A stretch of DNA of 64,000 nucleotides from Alviniconcha marisindica (GCA_018857735.1 JABMCL010003349.1:1-64000), one strand, 5' to 3'; positions 1 to 11,058 are shown, numbered from the stretch's first letter. The notes: a model not told the origin generated them from the letters alone. A program made the numbers and translations.

Positions 1-69
1 GTCCGAAAGTAGGTAAGTAAACTCAGACTCACTGTGTAAAGTAGGTAAGTAAACTCAGACTCACTGTGT

Positions 70-175
70 AAAGTAGGTAAGTAAACATTTTGCTTTACGT
101 CCACAGAAGCGAGGTAGCTTATTAGGGACGGGGACAGGTGTGGGGGGGGGGGGAGGGGGGGGGGGGGGGAGAGAA
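70..175 (-). mobile_element. 3' end of SINE family 1
   Basis: On the minus strand this reads ...CTAATAAGCTACCTC...TGTGGACGTAAAGCAAAATGTTTACTTAC. It matches the 3' end of the full SINE copies near 39.7 kb and 57.3 kb. A poly-G tract (poly-C on the SINE strand) precedes it, as in the other copies. The 5' tRNA-like head is missing. Confidence 0.65.
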
Positions 176-299
176 AGAGTGAAGGCTCGACCGCGCGCAC
201 CGACCCGGAAGACCGAGGAGGCCGTGGACCGCCGCCAGAACAACCAAAATGTTAAGGCGGTGTCCCCTCGCCATTGCGTAGCAACCAGTGTACTACGCA

Positions 300-545
300 A
301 GTGCTGTTGATTGCGACAAAAACAACGTGCGAAGTTTCGGGGTAATCCCCCTTGTATTCAAGCTGCAAAACAACGCTTAAACAAACAGTTAAACGTTAAG
401 TGCTGTTTTTGTAGCGTGAAAAAAGGTGCATACCCCGAAAATTTGCATGTTGTGTTTTGTTATAATAAATAGCGTTTCTTTTTTCTCTTTTTTTTTCATC
501 TTTGGTGTGTTTGAATTTGTTTTAGAACGCTAGCAGTCTTTCTTA
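300..545. mobile_element. Head-to-head pair of Penelope-like/LINE-like tails
   Basis: The minus strand of about 300-400 and the plus strand of about 385-545 share one pattern: AAGYGYTGTTTT, then a small stem-loop (GGGGGATTACCCC in the first, AAGGTGCATACCCC in the second), then GAAA, then TTTGCAT. The plus copy continues through AATAAATAG to TTTGAATTTGTTTTAGAAC. The same family recurs at 40297-40430, 50255-50700 and 60915-61125. I place it near Penelope-like elements on the basis of the stem-loop plus GAAA pattern and the inverted arrangement; this is inference. Confidence 0.5.
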
Positions 546-559
546 TTTCAGATTTTTGG

Positions 560-1055
560 GTAACAGAGTTGTTATGCGGGTGTGGTGGTGATTCTGAATG
601 AAGCACATCAATAAATACCACTCGTACTTGCACTGACTTGTCTAAAATAAAATTTCTATGACACCATGACTCATACTGGTAACAGATTTGCGTTGTTGTT
701 GTGTGGTTATGGTGGTGACGATGAATGAACCACACCAGGAAATACTCCTTGTACATGTCGAAAATACAATTCCGATGGCACCATGACTCATTTGGATTTG
801 GACTTGTGTTGTATCATTGACCCGGGGAGCTGCCAGAAGTATCATTTTTGCCGCGACAAGCATACTTTTGTCGCGACAAAACACGTCTTTTATCGCGACA
901 AACATAATTTTGTCGCGACAAAAATGATACTTCTGGCAGCTCCCGCCAATGATAGTGTTGCTGTTGTGTAGGTATAATGGTGATGATGAATGAATCACAC
1001 CGAAAAGTCTCCTTGTACTTATATTTGCCGAAAATACAATTCCTATGGTACCATG
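560..1055. repeat. Degenerate tandem repeat, three units
   Basis: Three related units (about 565-675, 690-790 and 955-1055) share the order GGTGRTGA-TGAATGAA, CCTTGTAC, CGAAAATACAATTCC, ATGGYACCATG. The foldback element at 812-954 separates the second from the third. Confidence 0.6.
812..954. mobile_element. Foldback MITE with internal TCGCGA palindromes
   Basis: An almost perfect inverted repeat of about 143 bp. The arms start TATCATTG, run through GGGAGCTGCCAGAAGTATCA, and meet in a centre made of four copies of a smaller palindrome around TTGTCGCGACAA. It sits inside a degenerate tandem repeat unit, apparently as an insertion. It has no coding capacity. Confidence 0.75.
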
Positions 1056-1973
1056 TAATTCTGATAATAATTTTAAAAAAGAAAGGGGGGAAAAAAAGGA
1101 AAAAAATGGGGGAAAAAAAGAGAATATATATATATATATATATATCTTTTCTACGTCATTGTCATGCCAGCATTCTTTCAAACACTCGGCAGTGACACGC
1201 CAGAACTGGAGCCGGATAAGTCAGTTAAAAATGTTAAAAATGTTCAAACAATCTTTTTCCTTTTGATTTTTTTAAAATATATATATTTTTTATTTATTTT
1301 ATAAACTATGTCATTAAAATGTGTTTTAAACATGTACCCGTTTTTTGCTAAGCACTATGATGAAAACTTTCTCAGAATGAGGTGCTGTGGTGGTTGTGAC
1401 TTCAAACTGTTAGAATAACAAGACCAGTGAACCGATTTTGATCCTGTTTCTGTCATTACCTCTGACTGGCTGAGAAATCAACGTTCCAATTTTTCGAATG
1501 TTCGAAGACATCATCTGGTAACGTTGTTGCTGTCGTTCAGTTTCTCCACTAAAGATCAAAGATTTACCCCGAATCGTGCAAAATGTTGCTAACACAGTTG
1601 TTTTTCTGCATCTGCTTGAATACTTATGATTCAGTTTCACCCACCATTCAAACATCTACATGCAAACTCCAGGGTTGTTCAAAAGCACATTAGCTTAAGT
1701 GGTGTGCTATAAGATACGCTTGCCTGTTTTTGTATTAAAATTTTGGTAGCACTGATAATTACATTACACATGTGTGTTACTTCTTGTGAAAATGAAGTGA
1801 AAGTGCAAACGCCCTCAGCTTTGGAAATAGAAAAAAACTAAGAGCTCAGAAAAAAGTAAACAACTACTCAAAGCTTAATCGCTTTTTTTCATTACCATGC
1901 AACAAAGTACCCAAAAGATGTTTGCTCCTTTACCCCATTGTGTAACACACGCACACAAACATGTGCATGCACG

Positions 1974-2133
1974 CACACACACACACACACACATACATGC
2001 ACACACACGCACACAAACACACACACATGCACACACACATGCAGTCTGCACACACACACACAGAATGCAGGCATGCACACACACACACACACACAATACA
2101 GGCATGCACACAATGCAGGCATGCACACACACG

Positions 2134-2167
<34 letters not shown>
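1974..2167. repeat. CA-rich microsatellite
   Basis: Interrupted (CA)n with repeated GCATGCAC and CAGGCATGC insertions. All six frames stay partly open, which explains the spurious ORFs here. Confidence 0.9.
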
Positions 2168-2169
<2 letters not shown>

Positions 2170-2611
2170 AAGCATGCACACACATTCACATACCAATCAG
2201 GTTTTGTTTTTGCACATGTATTTTGCTCACTCAATGTAATACAAAGATATAATACCAATTCATATTATCTGAGTCAAGACTCAAAATTCTTCTCATTCTT
2301 CTCCTTCAAAACTGCAAGCATGCACTTTATGTCTTAAAAGTTAGAGAACATGAATGTTCAGTACCACTACTGCAGAGACTGGTGTACGACATGCATTTTC
2401 ACGTTGGAGAAATTGATCAAGACCTGGGTCAAAATGGAGGCCTTAAAAAGCAACATCTGTCCCACTTCCTCTGAGGATCATGATTAAGAATATTCATGAG
2501 GGAGGAGAGAGGTCAGGCTGGGTCACAAAATCAAAAGAGAGATTCAGCACTGTATTCACCTGGGAGCTACAGAGTTACGTCCTGGCTCAGTTGTTGTTTT
2601 TCTGTTTTGTT

Positions 2612-2617
2612 TTTAAT
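2612..2617 (-). promoter_or_regulatory. Possible MRPS27 poly(A) signal ATTAAA
   Basis: On the minus strand ATTAAA lies about 410 nt after the MRPS27 stop. It is the first plausible variant signal I saw there; no canonical AATAAA occurs between it and the stop. The assignment is weak without transcript data. Confidence 0.3.
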
Positions 2618-2729
2618 TGAGCATAGTAATAATAATGGATACTTAGAGTTAGAGTGCCTAACCTACTCATGCCCTAAGTGCTTACACATTCTTTAAATGT
2701 ACATGTTTTCAAGATTCAATGCATAAAAC

Positions 2730-2772
<43 letters not shown>

Positions 2773-3025
2773 CACACTCACACACACAGAGTTGTATATC
2801 AGGGCAATGGGACAGAAGAAAACATTTTTGAAAACAGAAAGGTTTTCAAGGAAGATTTAAAGAACTTGAAAAGAGCATGAAATGGACGCGCCCAGGGTTC
2901 CTTTGAGAACGGACGCTCTAAGACCGCATCACCATTATTGTTATTATGGTGGGTCACAAGATCAAAAGTAAGGTTCGAATATAATGCAAAAATGGCACCC
3001 GTTGGCTCACTAATGAACCCCCACC

Positions 3026-3304
3026 CTACACGTTGTGGCGGAACTTCCTCCGCTTGATGCGCTTGGCTCGGAGCACCTCCTCGTCCTCCTCCTCCACCAC
3101 CTTCTCCGCCGGCAGCTTCTTGGGCTGGATGAGGCGGATCTGGTCGTGCAGCTCAAAGAAGCGGATCATCTCCTCCTTCTCCTGCAGCTCCTTGAGGGTG
3201 TTCTCGATCTCCTCCATCTTCTGCTGCCTCTCCAGCTGGTAGAGTTGCTGCTGCAGGAGGGTCTGCCTCTCCTCGCGCCACTCCTGAAGACGTCGGGTCT
3301 GAAC
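3026..3304 (-). CDS. MRPS27: MRPS27, last coding exon (charged coiled-coil tail)
   Basis: The terminal coding exon holds residues 389-480 and the TAG stop at 3028-3026. The acceptor is TTGCAG at 3306-3305, in phase 0 with exon 2. The first residues, VQTRRLQEWREERQTLLQQQ, align with the Gln/Glu-rich helix near the end of the vertebrate protein. A predicted coiled coil covers roughly residues 389-445. It is followed by an acidic patch (EEEDEE) and a very basic end (KRIKRRKFRH) that could contact rRNA. The whole protein is 480 aa against about 414 aa remembered for human, with most of the extra length in the middle and in this tail. CpG-rich codon use here contrasts with the AT-rich surroundings and supports a real exon. 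Confidence 0.9.
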   Translation of the reverse strand, partial: VQTRRLQEWREERQTLLQQQLYQLERQQKMEEIENTLKELQEKEEMIRFFELHDQIRLIQPKKLPAEKVVEEEDEEVLRAKRIKRRKFRHNV

Positions 3305-3521
3305 CTGCAATGCAGTGACCATGTCGGACGTTTTTCTAACCGGTGAAACACACGTGTCTATAACAGTCTAACTATCAGGTGGTGTGAAACTGAAAGTGGT
3401 TAATGGAAAACTGCTCAGACAATCACTGTAATTGGTCGGATACATGGCTGTCTTTACTAATACTAATACTAGTGGTGCTAGAGCTTTGCTAGAAAACACC
3501 TTGCTCCCTTTGCCATCTAGA

Positions 3522-3552
<31 letters not shown>

Positions 3553-3821
3553 CACACACGCACACACACACAGCAAGCATGCGCGTGCATGCAAACATTC
3601 ACACACACACACACACAAAGCACACACACAATGTATATATATTATATATAATATAAACACTTACTGAGACTGAGAGCCACTACAGTCTCACAATTAAATG
3701 ATGCAGATACCTCTCAGTTTCACACACACTCACATGGCTACACATGCACACACACACACCTTAATGTTATTATAATTTACAAATAAACACACACACACAA
3801 CCTCTTGAATATATTATAATT

Positions 3822-3891
<70 letters not shown>

Positions 3892-3955
3892 CACACTGAC
3901 ACACATAATTATTATACAAATATAACATGCACACACACACTGAGGCCCACTACAA

Positions 3956-4019
<64 letters not shown>

Positions 4020-4087
4020 CCCACCTTTCCCTCCTTACAGTTACATACACCCCTGTTTATACACCCCCCCACACTGCCAGTCCTTAC
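3305..4087 (-). other. MRPS27 intron 2, mostly CA microsatellite
   Basis: A 783-bp phase-0 intron with a GTAAGG donor and a TTGCAG acceptor. More than half of it is (CA)n in several blocks, the longest near 3824-3889 and 3957-4016. On the transcribed strand this is a long run of TG. Confidence 0.85.
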
Positions 4088-4937
4088 TTCAATATCAGCT
4101 GCTTCATGCTGCGGAAGCTCAGCCTTCACCAGTGTTTCCGTCATGGTGGACAGCTTCTCCTCCACAAGCTTCCCTTTGTCCTGCAGGGTTTGCCGCAGCT
4201 GCTGCAGCTGAGTCTGGAATGCTTCCTTTTCTTCCTGGGTTGGCAGGAGCTTGTAGATTTCATCGTCGATGGTGAGCAGGCCCGTCTCCTTCTCCGGCTT
4301 CTCCGGATCTCTCGTCTGCGCTTTCTCTAAACACTCCTCAACGTGGGTCAAGCTGTCCCGAGCCAAGGCAGCATCTCCCGAGTTGGCGATTTCCGTCAGC
4401 AGCCGCAGGCAGGGGCCGAACTTGTGGTACAGCGCCAGACCCGACACCCGTAGGGAATTGGCCAGAGTGCTCGACCCCAGTTCCAGGCCCAGCTGAGAGA
4501 GCGTTTTGCCAAGCAGATACTGCTGAGATTTAATGTCAAAATGGTCGTCGTACGTCGGGTAGCGGATGTACTTTACAGGAACCCATTCTTCTTCACCTTC
4601 AGGGTCCTTGATCTCCTCCGGAGCAATGTCATCCAGGGAGACGCTTTCTAAGTGCTGGACACTTGCATACAAAGCCAGCAGGCGAGACGTGGGGTGGCTG
4701 AAGTCTTCCTGCAGCATCAGCTCATAGGCCACTTCAGCTGCACTGGCAAAGTCTTTCTCTTTGATGAAGTGGTCCAGCAACAGACTGAAAGTGATGGCAT
4801 CGGGGAAAATTCCTGTCTGCGACCGGGCCTTCAGGAGTGGGATAAGGTGCTCAGCCATGTTGCTGTCGATATAGCTGCGCACAATGACGTAGATGATAGA
4901 GTCTCGCACTGGATTGGAAGCTGGGGACTTGCGGAAC
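4088..4937 (-). CDS. MRPS27: MRPS27, coding exon 2 (PPR-like helical core)
   Basis: This 850-nt exon encodes residues 105-388, the helical-repeat core of MRPS27. The acceptor is TTGCAG (AG at 4939-4938). Joined to exon 1 it reads ...MIKFRKSPASNPVRDS, which lines up with YKFRHSPNCWYLRN in vertebrates. The motif GIFPDAITFSLLLDHFIK lines up with GIFPDNFTFNLLMDSFIK, the most diagnostic stretch. An acidic, less conserved middle section (DPEGEEEWVPV) and a Glu/Lys-rich C-terminal part (LPTQEEKEAFQTQLQQL) follow. The exon ends GAA|GTAAGG in phase 0 at 4088. Reading past the donor gives an artificial tail of valines and cysteines from a CA microsatellite, which is not protein. Confidence 0.92.
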
Positions 4938-5721
4938 CTGCAATTGTTGAATTGACACTATATGACATTGACAGAGACCATTTCTGATAGTGATACAGTC
5001 TTTTAATAGTTTATGAGAAAAGTCCTGCAAATTGACAGTGAACATTTCTGACAGACAGTGATGCACATACCATACAATATACAGTGATACATGCACACCC
5101 ACACCCCCCCCCCCCCCCCCCTTTTTTTCTTCTTCTCCCTTTTCTTCTCTGGACACTTTGATTTTCCATCTGGAATATTATTTATCGTCAGGAAACAACG
5201 TTTTTCCATTTCAAATCTATGTTTCAGGTGTATTTCTTTTATTTTACTTTTCAAAATCTGCTAAAGTGTTATTCAACTTATTGGTAACTTAAATATGTAT
5301 ACTGTAACATTGCTGAAACACTGCTCTATGATTTGGATCATACAGGCATGAAATGCAACCTGACATTAGAAAAGATGGAAGACAAAAAAAATAAAACAAA
5401 ACAAAAACTGCTTTATGAAGTTGTCTCTGCCAGCAGCAAGTTTGTCCCAAAAATGAACAAGAATGGAGCCATGTGAGGTGATGCAATTATTCAAAATTGC
5501 CTGTGAGTGTGAATTCTGATGAGCAGGACCTAACTTGACTTCACTGTTTACATATTATCACTTTTAGTCACAGGATATTATTACTATTAATACCGAAAAA
5601 TTACCTGTCCTTGCCCCCCCCCCCCCCCCCCCCCCACACCACACACACACATAATCAGTAAATGAATCCCCCTTTTTTTTAAATTATTTTTTATTAACAT
5701 ACCAATAAATGGCAAACTCAC
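4938..5721 (-). other. MRPS27 intron 1
   Basis: A 784-bp phase-2 intron with a GTGAGT donor and a TTGCAG acceptor. It contains poly-C tracts at about 5102-5120 and 5613-5634 and no other recognisable gene. Confidence 0.85.
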
Positions 5722-6035
5722 TTTATCATTAGATCCTCCATAAACTCAGCCTCGTCGACGTCCATCTCATGCAACTTGTTGGCCAAAATCTCCATGTCAA
5801 CAGCACTGATGTTCTTCTGTTTCTCATATTGATCTCGCAGCTGAATGGCAAATTCGCTCAGGGGAATTTGACTGAAGACTGGATCCTCAAGTCGCTTCTG
5901 CCAAGCTTCTTTACAGCTGTACGCTTGCGACAACAGGTACCGCTTGTTGGAATAAGTGATTGCTGCGGAACACGATTTTAGCACGCCTTTCAAAGCCCTG
6001 GAGGTTGCACGCCCGAAAAGCAAGGACGCAGCCAT
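5722..6035 (-). CDS. MRPS27: MRPS27, coding exon 1 (mitochondrial ribosomal protein S27)
   Basis: This exon encodes residues 1-104 and two bases of codon 105 of a mitochondrial small-subunit ribosomal protein. The family is a PPR-like helical-repeat protein that binds rRNA in the mitoribosome and supports mitochondrial translation. The chosen ATG (6035-6033) gives a basic, Ala/Ser-rich N-terminus starting MAASLLFGRATSRALKG, typical of a mitochondrial targeting peptide. The next residues, KRYLLSQAY, match KRYLLSSAY near the start of the vertebrate protein. An ORF of 32 further codons extends upstream in frame, but the MAAS start agrees with the family. The exon ends at a GTGAGT donor (GT at 5721-5720) in phase 2, and the next exon completes the lysine codon. 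Identification rests on remembered similarity over all three exons and on perfect phase agreement. Confidence 0.9.
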
Positions 6036-6854
6036 CTTTGGTAGTTTGGATGCAAGGGAGATCACTCTAATATTTCCTCTAATATTTCCATGCAAGTGGA
6101 CCACTGAGTTATAAGAACTGGACCCATCCACTCACAGAGCTCAGGAGCTGTGTGACAGTCGAGGTGGCCGTCCTGGGTTCCCGTTCCTAATAGTCCGCAC
6201 GGCGGTCTCTGTGGACGTAATTTTATTGTTATTTTTTATTGAAACCTAGGAACCCAATGGACTAGTTTAAGACAGCAAATACATGATAGTGACAGGCCAC
6301 GGAAGAAACACTGAACTTACAGAGTTATGACTGAGACAGTAAATCCTACAAAAATTGCTGTCTATAGATATTCTTTTTTTCCCCCAGGACTACCATCGAC
6401 TGGAACAAATCTGGATACAAATCTCTCGCTGCCCCTAAAACATCGAGTGCTCCCCCCTACTACTACATGATTACGGCCCAAGATGCGGTCCTGTCACCGT
6501 ATTCAAGGCGGCGCGAGCGGTTAGTGCTCATCGACTGAGATCAGAGAACTCAACACTGATCCACTTTCAAATCTCTTCAATCTATGGAAATCACATCTCT
6601 TCAGTCAGCGTCAGCCCTTCGTGGTCTTCACTCGTCTGAGTAACTACTACTGCTATAAGTTAAACTTCTGCCGTGCCAGACTCAGTGATCATTTGTCGTG
6701 TGCGTGTTTGGTAGTATGTCCGTCTCAGTATATTCACGTCGACGGTGTTAATTTACCACCTGTACCCATGCCGCCGGGTTTAAGTATGTGTGTACCTGTG
6801 CCTCTGCACGGCGCGCGCGCTGTGTCAGTGTCAGTGTGTGTGTGTGTGTGTGTC

Positions 6855-6930
<76 letters not shown>

Positions 6931-6962
6931 TGAATGAGTGTGTGTGTGTGTGTGTCACTGTC

Positions 6963-7036
<74 letters not shown>

Positions 7037-7071
7037 CAATGAGTGTGTATGTGTGCCGTGTGTGTGTGTGT

Positions 7072-7113
<42 letters not shown>

Positions 7114-8180
7114 TATGTGTGTGCCGTGTGTGTGTGTGTGTGTGTGTGTTTTGCACGAAACGTGCCCTACCTAGTTCATTTAGGGCAACGTCCAAGGGAA
7201 AATAACACCGCCATAGCCCTCTGGGTGACCAACAGGCCCCATGCCTTTTACACTTGTTGGAGTTTTCAACCTATCCAGTTAGCTCTCATGACTCAACAAA
7301 GACAAAGACGTCATACGAAAACAAACCGTTAAGATATGAATCGCCTTTTTCCTTGTTGTGTTCACGTGACGTTTTTCCAGAGCTAGTTATCTCCCTTCGT
7401 TGATTCTACACAAGCGCTCTAGGCCTCAATCTGTTTCAGATTATATCACTCCCGAAATAATTTTTCGAAAAATCTATATAAAATTAACGTGGCATTTTGA
7501 TGAGGCTGTTATCGGCTCTGGCTGAGTTTATGTGCCTTGTATTTACTCGCATGCCAGGGAGTTACCGTAGGCGACTCCGGTCTTTGTTGTTCTATTTCTG
7601 CGACCACGGTCTTTGGGGCGCTAATTAATTGCCTTGTTTGTTGATTCTTCACAGCTTTTATTGTGATCCCTTCTGCTTGTTGGAGAGTATACACATTTTT
7701 TAAAAGATTAGTTCCTTTAAAGGAACTAGCCCCATCTCAAAATCGCATTTTGTTCAACACTGACCTAGATCGTATCAAAAGTATAAAGGATTTTTAAAAT
7801 GCCCACTTGTTTTCTATCAATTATTGGGTTTTGTGGTGTGTGTTTTTCCTTCTTTTCTGTGTGTGTGTGTTGGGGGGGGGGGAGGGAATGGTGGTTTTGT
7901 TCTCTCAGTGTACCCCGCAAAGGCCTGTCACGGGTGTAAGGTCGAAACATCAAAAGTTCTTGGATTTGGGGGGGGGGGGGGGGGTGGGGGTGGGGGGGGG
8001 GCAGACACACGCACGTGCAGGTTTGCCCACGAAAGCTGTAACCAAAATCCAGTGCAATAAGCATGGCAAGATGTCTAACACACATACACGCAATGTCCAC
8101 CCGTACACGCACTAAAATACCTCCCAATCCATCCGTAACCAGGCACCCGCAAGCACAAACCACACAAACAATAGAACTAC
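6036..8180. other. Region upstream of MRPS27
   Basis: No coding sequence is supported. Nearest to the MRPS27 start is a fragment of the dispersed repeat also seen twice at 56655-57020 (6128-6230 here, key text CAGGAGCTGTGTGA and GAGGTGGCCGTCCTG). It is followed by a TG microsatellite (6834-7150) and poly-G tracts (7870-8000). I see no clear core promoter. The 5' UTR probably starts within about 100 bp of 6035. Confidence 0.5.
6834..7150. repeat. TG microsatellite block
   Basis: About 315 bp of (TG)n with short interruptions such as TCACTGTCACTC and CAATGAG. It lies upstream of MRPS27. TG runs of this length can form Z-DNA, which is general knowledge and untested here. Confidence 0.95.
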
Positions 8181-8191
8181 ATCAACACGTC

Positions 8192-8197
8192 TTTATT
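8192..8197 (-). promoter_or_regulatory. Candidate distal poly(A) signal AATAAA
   Basis: On the minus strand AATAAAG is followed within about 15-45 nt by a GU-rich stretch (GTGTTGATGTAG...TTGTTTGTGTGG), the expected layout of a cleavage and polyadenylation site. If it belonged to CDK4/6, the 3' UTR would be about 21 kb. Another AATAAA lies at 27769-27764, much closer to the stop. Neither can be assigned without RNA data. Confidence 0.25.
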
Positions 8198-9262
8198 TCA
8201 AAAACTACATACACATCTACAAGAGTTACAACCGTTTTCTAGTCACCGCTGGTTGCTTTCAAACAAGTGCAACATACTCTGCTTAAAAAATTATAAAGGA
8301 CAATAAATAAATACTTCAAACATTTTTTTGAAGTTGATGCATGGTCCGGTCTTGGGGCATTTTATTTCATCAACTGGGTTTTATTTAGCTTGAAGTTACT
8401 TCAAAAATATTTTGTTTGTTAAAGTTTAAACTCCGTTCAGTATGGATACTTTCCCCCCCCCCCCCCCCCCCCCCCAATGTATCCACGTCACATACCTTTA
8501 TACAAGACCAAGAACATATGGAGGAGAGAGAGAGAGAAAAAAAGAGTACATTCTGTACATCTTGCCATAACAGCTGGGCACTCATGCAGACAAAAACATT
8601 AATATTAATGACTATAAAATACCTCATAATATATCAAGCCAATTGAATACCTGTTGCTAAATGCATCACCAGTTTTTTGCCCCCCCCTCCAGTCTCTCAT
8701 TCACTCACACTAGCAGACAAATGCTGTTGTATTTTGAATCATTTTGCAGTGATGTGTAAAGTATCCACTAATTCTCTGAATTACTGTGTTCCTCTAAAAT
8801 GAACATGCAAATCAGGTAACCACAGAAATACACAAATCAAATCAAATTAGAAACTGTCTTTCAGCTTCAGGATCAAGTTACCAGTTTGTAAGGTATGTAC
8901 ACGTACTTCATAAGAAATTGCTAATAAGCACATTCACATACCGTCAAAAAAATCCAAAACAAAATCACCTGTAAATGCATTCCATCAGAACTGATCAACT
9001 CAAAAATGATGTTTAAAACTACTAGCCAGAGCGGCACTGCCTTCAGATCTACAGAATTTGACCCCCAGACATCAGTGCAGCTCAAAGAAATCTACAAATG
9101 GCAAATTACAGCATGTACACCATACAAGTAAGCCATGCACTGAATTAAATTGGAAATGCATTCTTCTCTTCTTCTATTCTTTCAAATGTGAAGAGATTGT
9201 GATGTTATACAAACTTATAGTTTATACGTAAAATTACTGTAAAAACTAATGTAGAGACTGCC

Positions 9263-9960
9263 ACACATACACACCATGTCAACTGATCAAAGCCATAAAT
9301 ACACACCATGTCAATTGATCACAGGTGTACATACACACCATGTCAATTGATCACAGCTGTACATGAACACAGTGTCAGCTGATCACAGCTGTACATACAC
9401 ACCATGTCAACTGATCACAGCTGTACATACACACCATGTCAACTGATCACAGCTGTACATGAACAAGTGTCACTGATCACAGCTGTACATACACACCATG
9501 TCAACTGATCACAGCTGTACATACACACCATGTCAACTGATCACAGCTGTACATACACACCATGTCAACTGATCACAGCTGTACATGAACACAGTGTCAG
9601 CTGATCACAGCTGTACATCACACACCAGCTGATCAAACTGATCACAGCTGTACATACACACTATGTCAACTGATCACAGCTGTACATACACACTATGTCA
9701 ACTGATCACAGCTGTACATACACACATGTCAACTGATCACAGCTGTACATACACACATGTCAACTGATCACAGCTGTACATACAATGTCAACTGATCACA
9801 GCTGTACATACTATGTCAACTGATCACAGCTGTACATACACACCATGTCAACTGATCACAGCTGTACATACACACTATGTTAACTGATCACAGCTGTACA
9901 TACTATGTCAACTGATCAAAGCCACACATACACACCAAGTCAATTGATCATAGCTGTACA
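9263..9960. repeat. 32-bp minisatellite with three palindromes per unit
   Basis: About 22 copies of a unit built from ATGTCAACTGATCACAGC and TGTACATACACACC. Each unit contains TGATCA, CAGCTG and TGTACA, all six-base palindromes. Unit length varies between about 24 and 32 bp through loss of the ACACAC part. Confidence 0.9.
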
Positions 9961-10047
9961 CGAAATTTCAAGGATTCGTCATGTAATGATCACATGAACA
10001 GCACTGTAATGACAAATCTTAGTATAAAAACAAGAATAGTTTTCTAA

Positions 10048-10222
10048 GGTTAAAGAAGACGACGTCAACATACCATACTCTCGTAAGGAACACCAAATTC
10101 AAAATCCGCAGATGGCAAAAAAACAAAACAAAAAAAAGCACGATTGCCCTTTTAGAATATACAGAGGTGAGCTTAGAAGATTAGAAAAGGGGTTGGAGAG
10201 AAACAAAACAAAAAAATTAAAG
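10048..10222. repeat. Duplicated flank, copy 1
   Basis: About 175 bp starting AGGTTAAAGAAGACGACG and ending AAAAAAATTAAAGG is repeated almost identically at 10882-11058. Each copy follows a block of the 32-bp minisatellite. Confidence 0.85.
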
Positions 10223-10562
10223 GTTCTCTTACTCGCCATCACGTTTCGCGAAATTTTCAAATCCAGCTCAGACGGGAAGCGGGAACGTAAAACGTATGGA
10301 TCGGCTCATGCAAATAGGATTGCAACTAGACGAAACGAACTACAGACTTTTTCAGTTGACACTACGCATGCGCAAGTTATGCAAATGCTTCGGTGCAAGC
10401 GAACTAATACAAGTTCAGCGAGGGGGGGAGGGGAGGGGGGAAGAAAACAAAAATCTGGCTGACTCGGTCAGCCAGCGGAAAGTTTGACCGTGTCTCCGGA
10501 ATGCAGTAGTTTGGGGTGTCTGTCCGGAAATATTACGGAGAGACCGGAAAGGTAGGCAGGTC

Positions 10563-10822
10563 TGTGTCAACTGATCACAGCTGTACATACAATGTCAACT
10601 GATCACAGCTGTACATACTATGTCAACTGATCACAGCTGTACATACACACTATGTCAACTGATCACAGCTGTACATACACACTATGTTAACTGATCACAG
10701 CTGTACATACTATGTCAACTGATCAAAGCCACACATACACACCAAGTCAATTGATCATAGCTGTACACGAACACTATGTCAACTGATCACAGCTATACAC
10801 ACCATGTTAATTGATCACAATG
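10563..10822. repeat. Second block of the 32-bp minisatellite
   Basis: About eight copies. Their order of unit variants repeats the end of the first array, including the AAAGCCACACATAC and CAAGTCAATTGATCATAGC variants. This points to a segmental duplication rather than independent growth. Confidence 0.85.
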
Positions 10823-10881
10823 AACAGGCATGAAAAACAAAACTCTTAGTAATAAAAACAATTTTTAAGAAAGCTTTTCTA

Positions 10882-11058
10882 AGGTTAAAGAAGACGACGT
10901 CAACATACCATACTCTCGTAAGGAACACCAAATTCAAAATCCGCAGATGGCAAAAAAACAAAACAAAAAAAAGCACGATTGCCCTTTTAGAATATACAGA
11001 GGTGAGCTTAGAAGATTAGAAAAGGGGTTGGAGAGAAACAAAACAAAAAAATTAAAGG
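10882..11058. repeat. Duplicated flank, copy 2
   Basis: Near-identical partner of 10048-10222. Sequence similarity stops at TTAAAGG on the right side of both copies. The sequence after it then differs between the copies. Confidence 0.85.

Larger units (their letters stand above)
1..2600. other. Repeat-rich region downstream of MRPS27
   Basis: No coding sequence is supported here. The stretch holds a SINE tail (70-175), a head-to-head pair of Penelope-like tails (300-545), a degenerate tandem repeat interrupted by a foldback element (560-1055), a small TA tract and a CA-rich block (1974-2167). ORFs within the CA block encode only His/Thr or Cys/Val repeats. Confidence 0.7.

Noticed and set aside
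1875..2337. Overlapping ORFs rich in His/Thr and Cys/Val
   Set aside because: They are translations of a CA/TG microsatellite; the same pattern appears at 6734-7332, 33716-34051, 35625-36072 and 63071-63650.
3368..3598. Extra MRPS27 exon between 3305 and 4087
   Set aside because: Exon 2 and the last exon already join in phase and match the family; the ORF here is microsatellite-derived.
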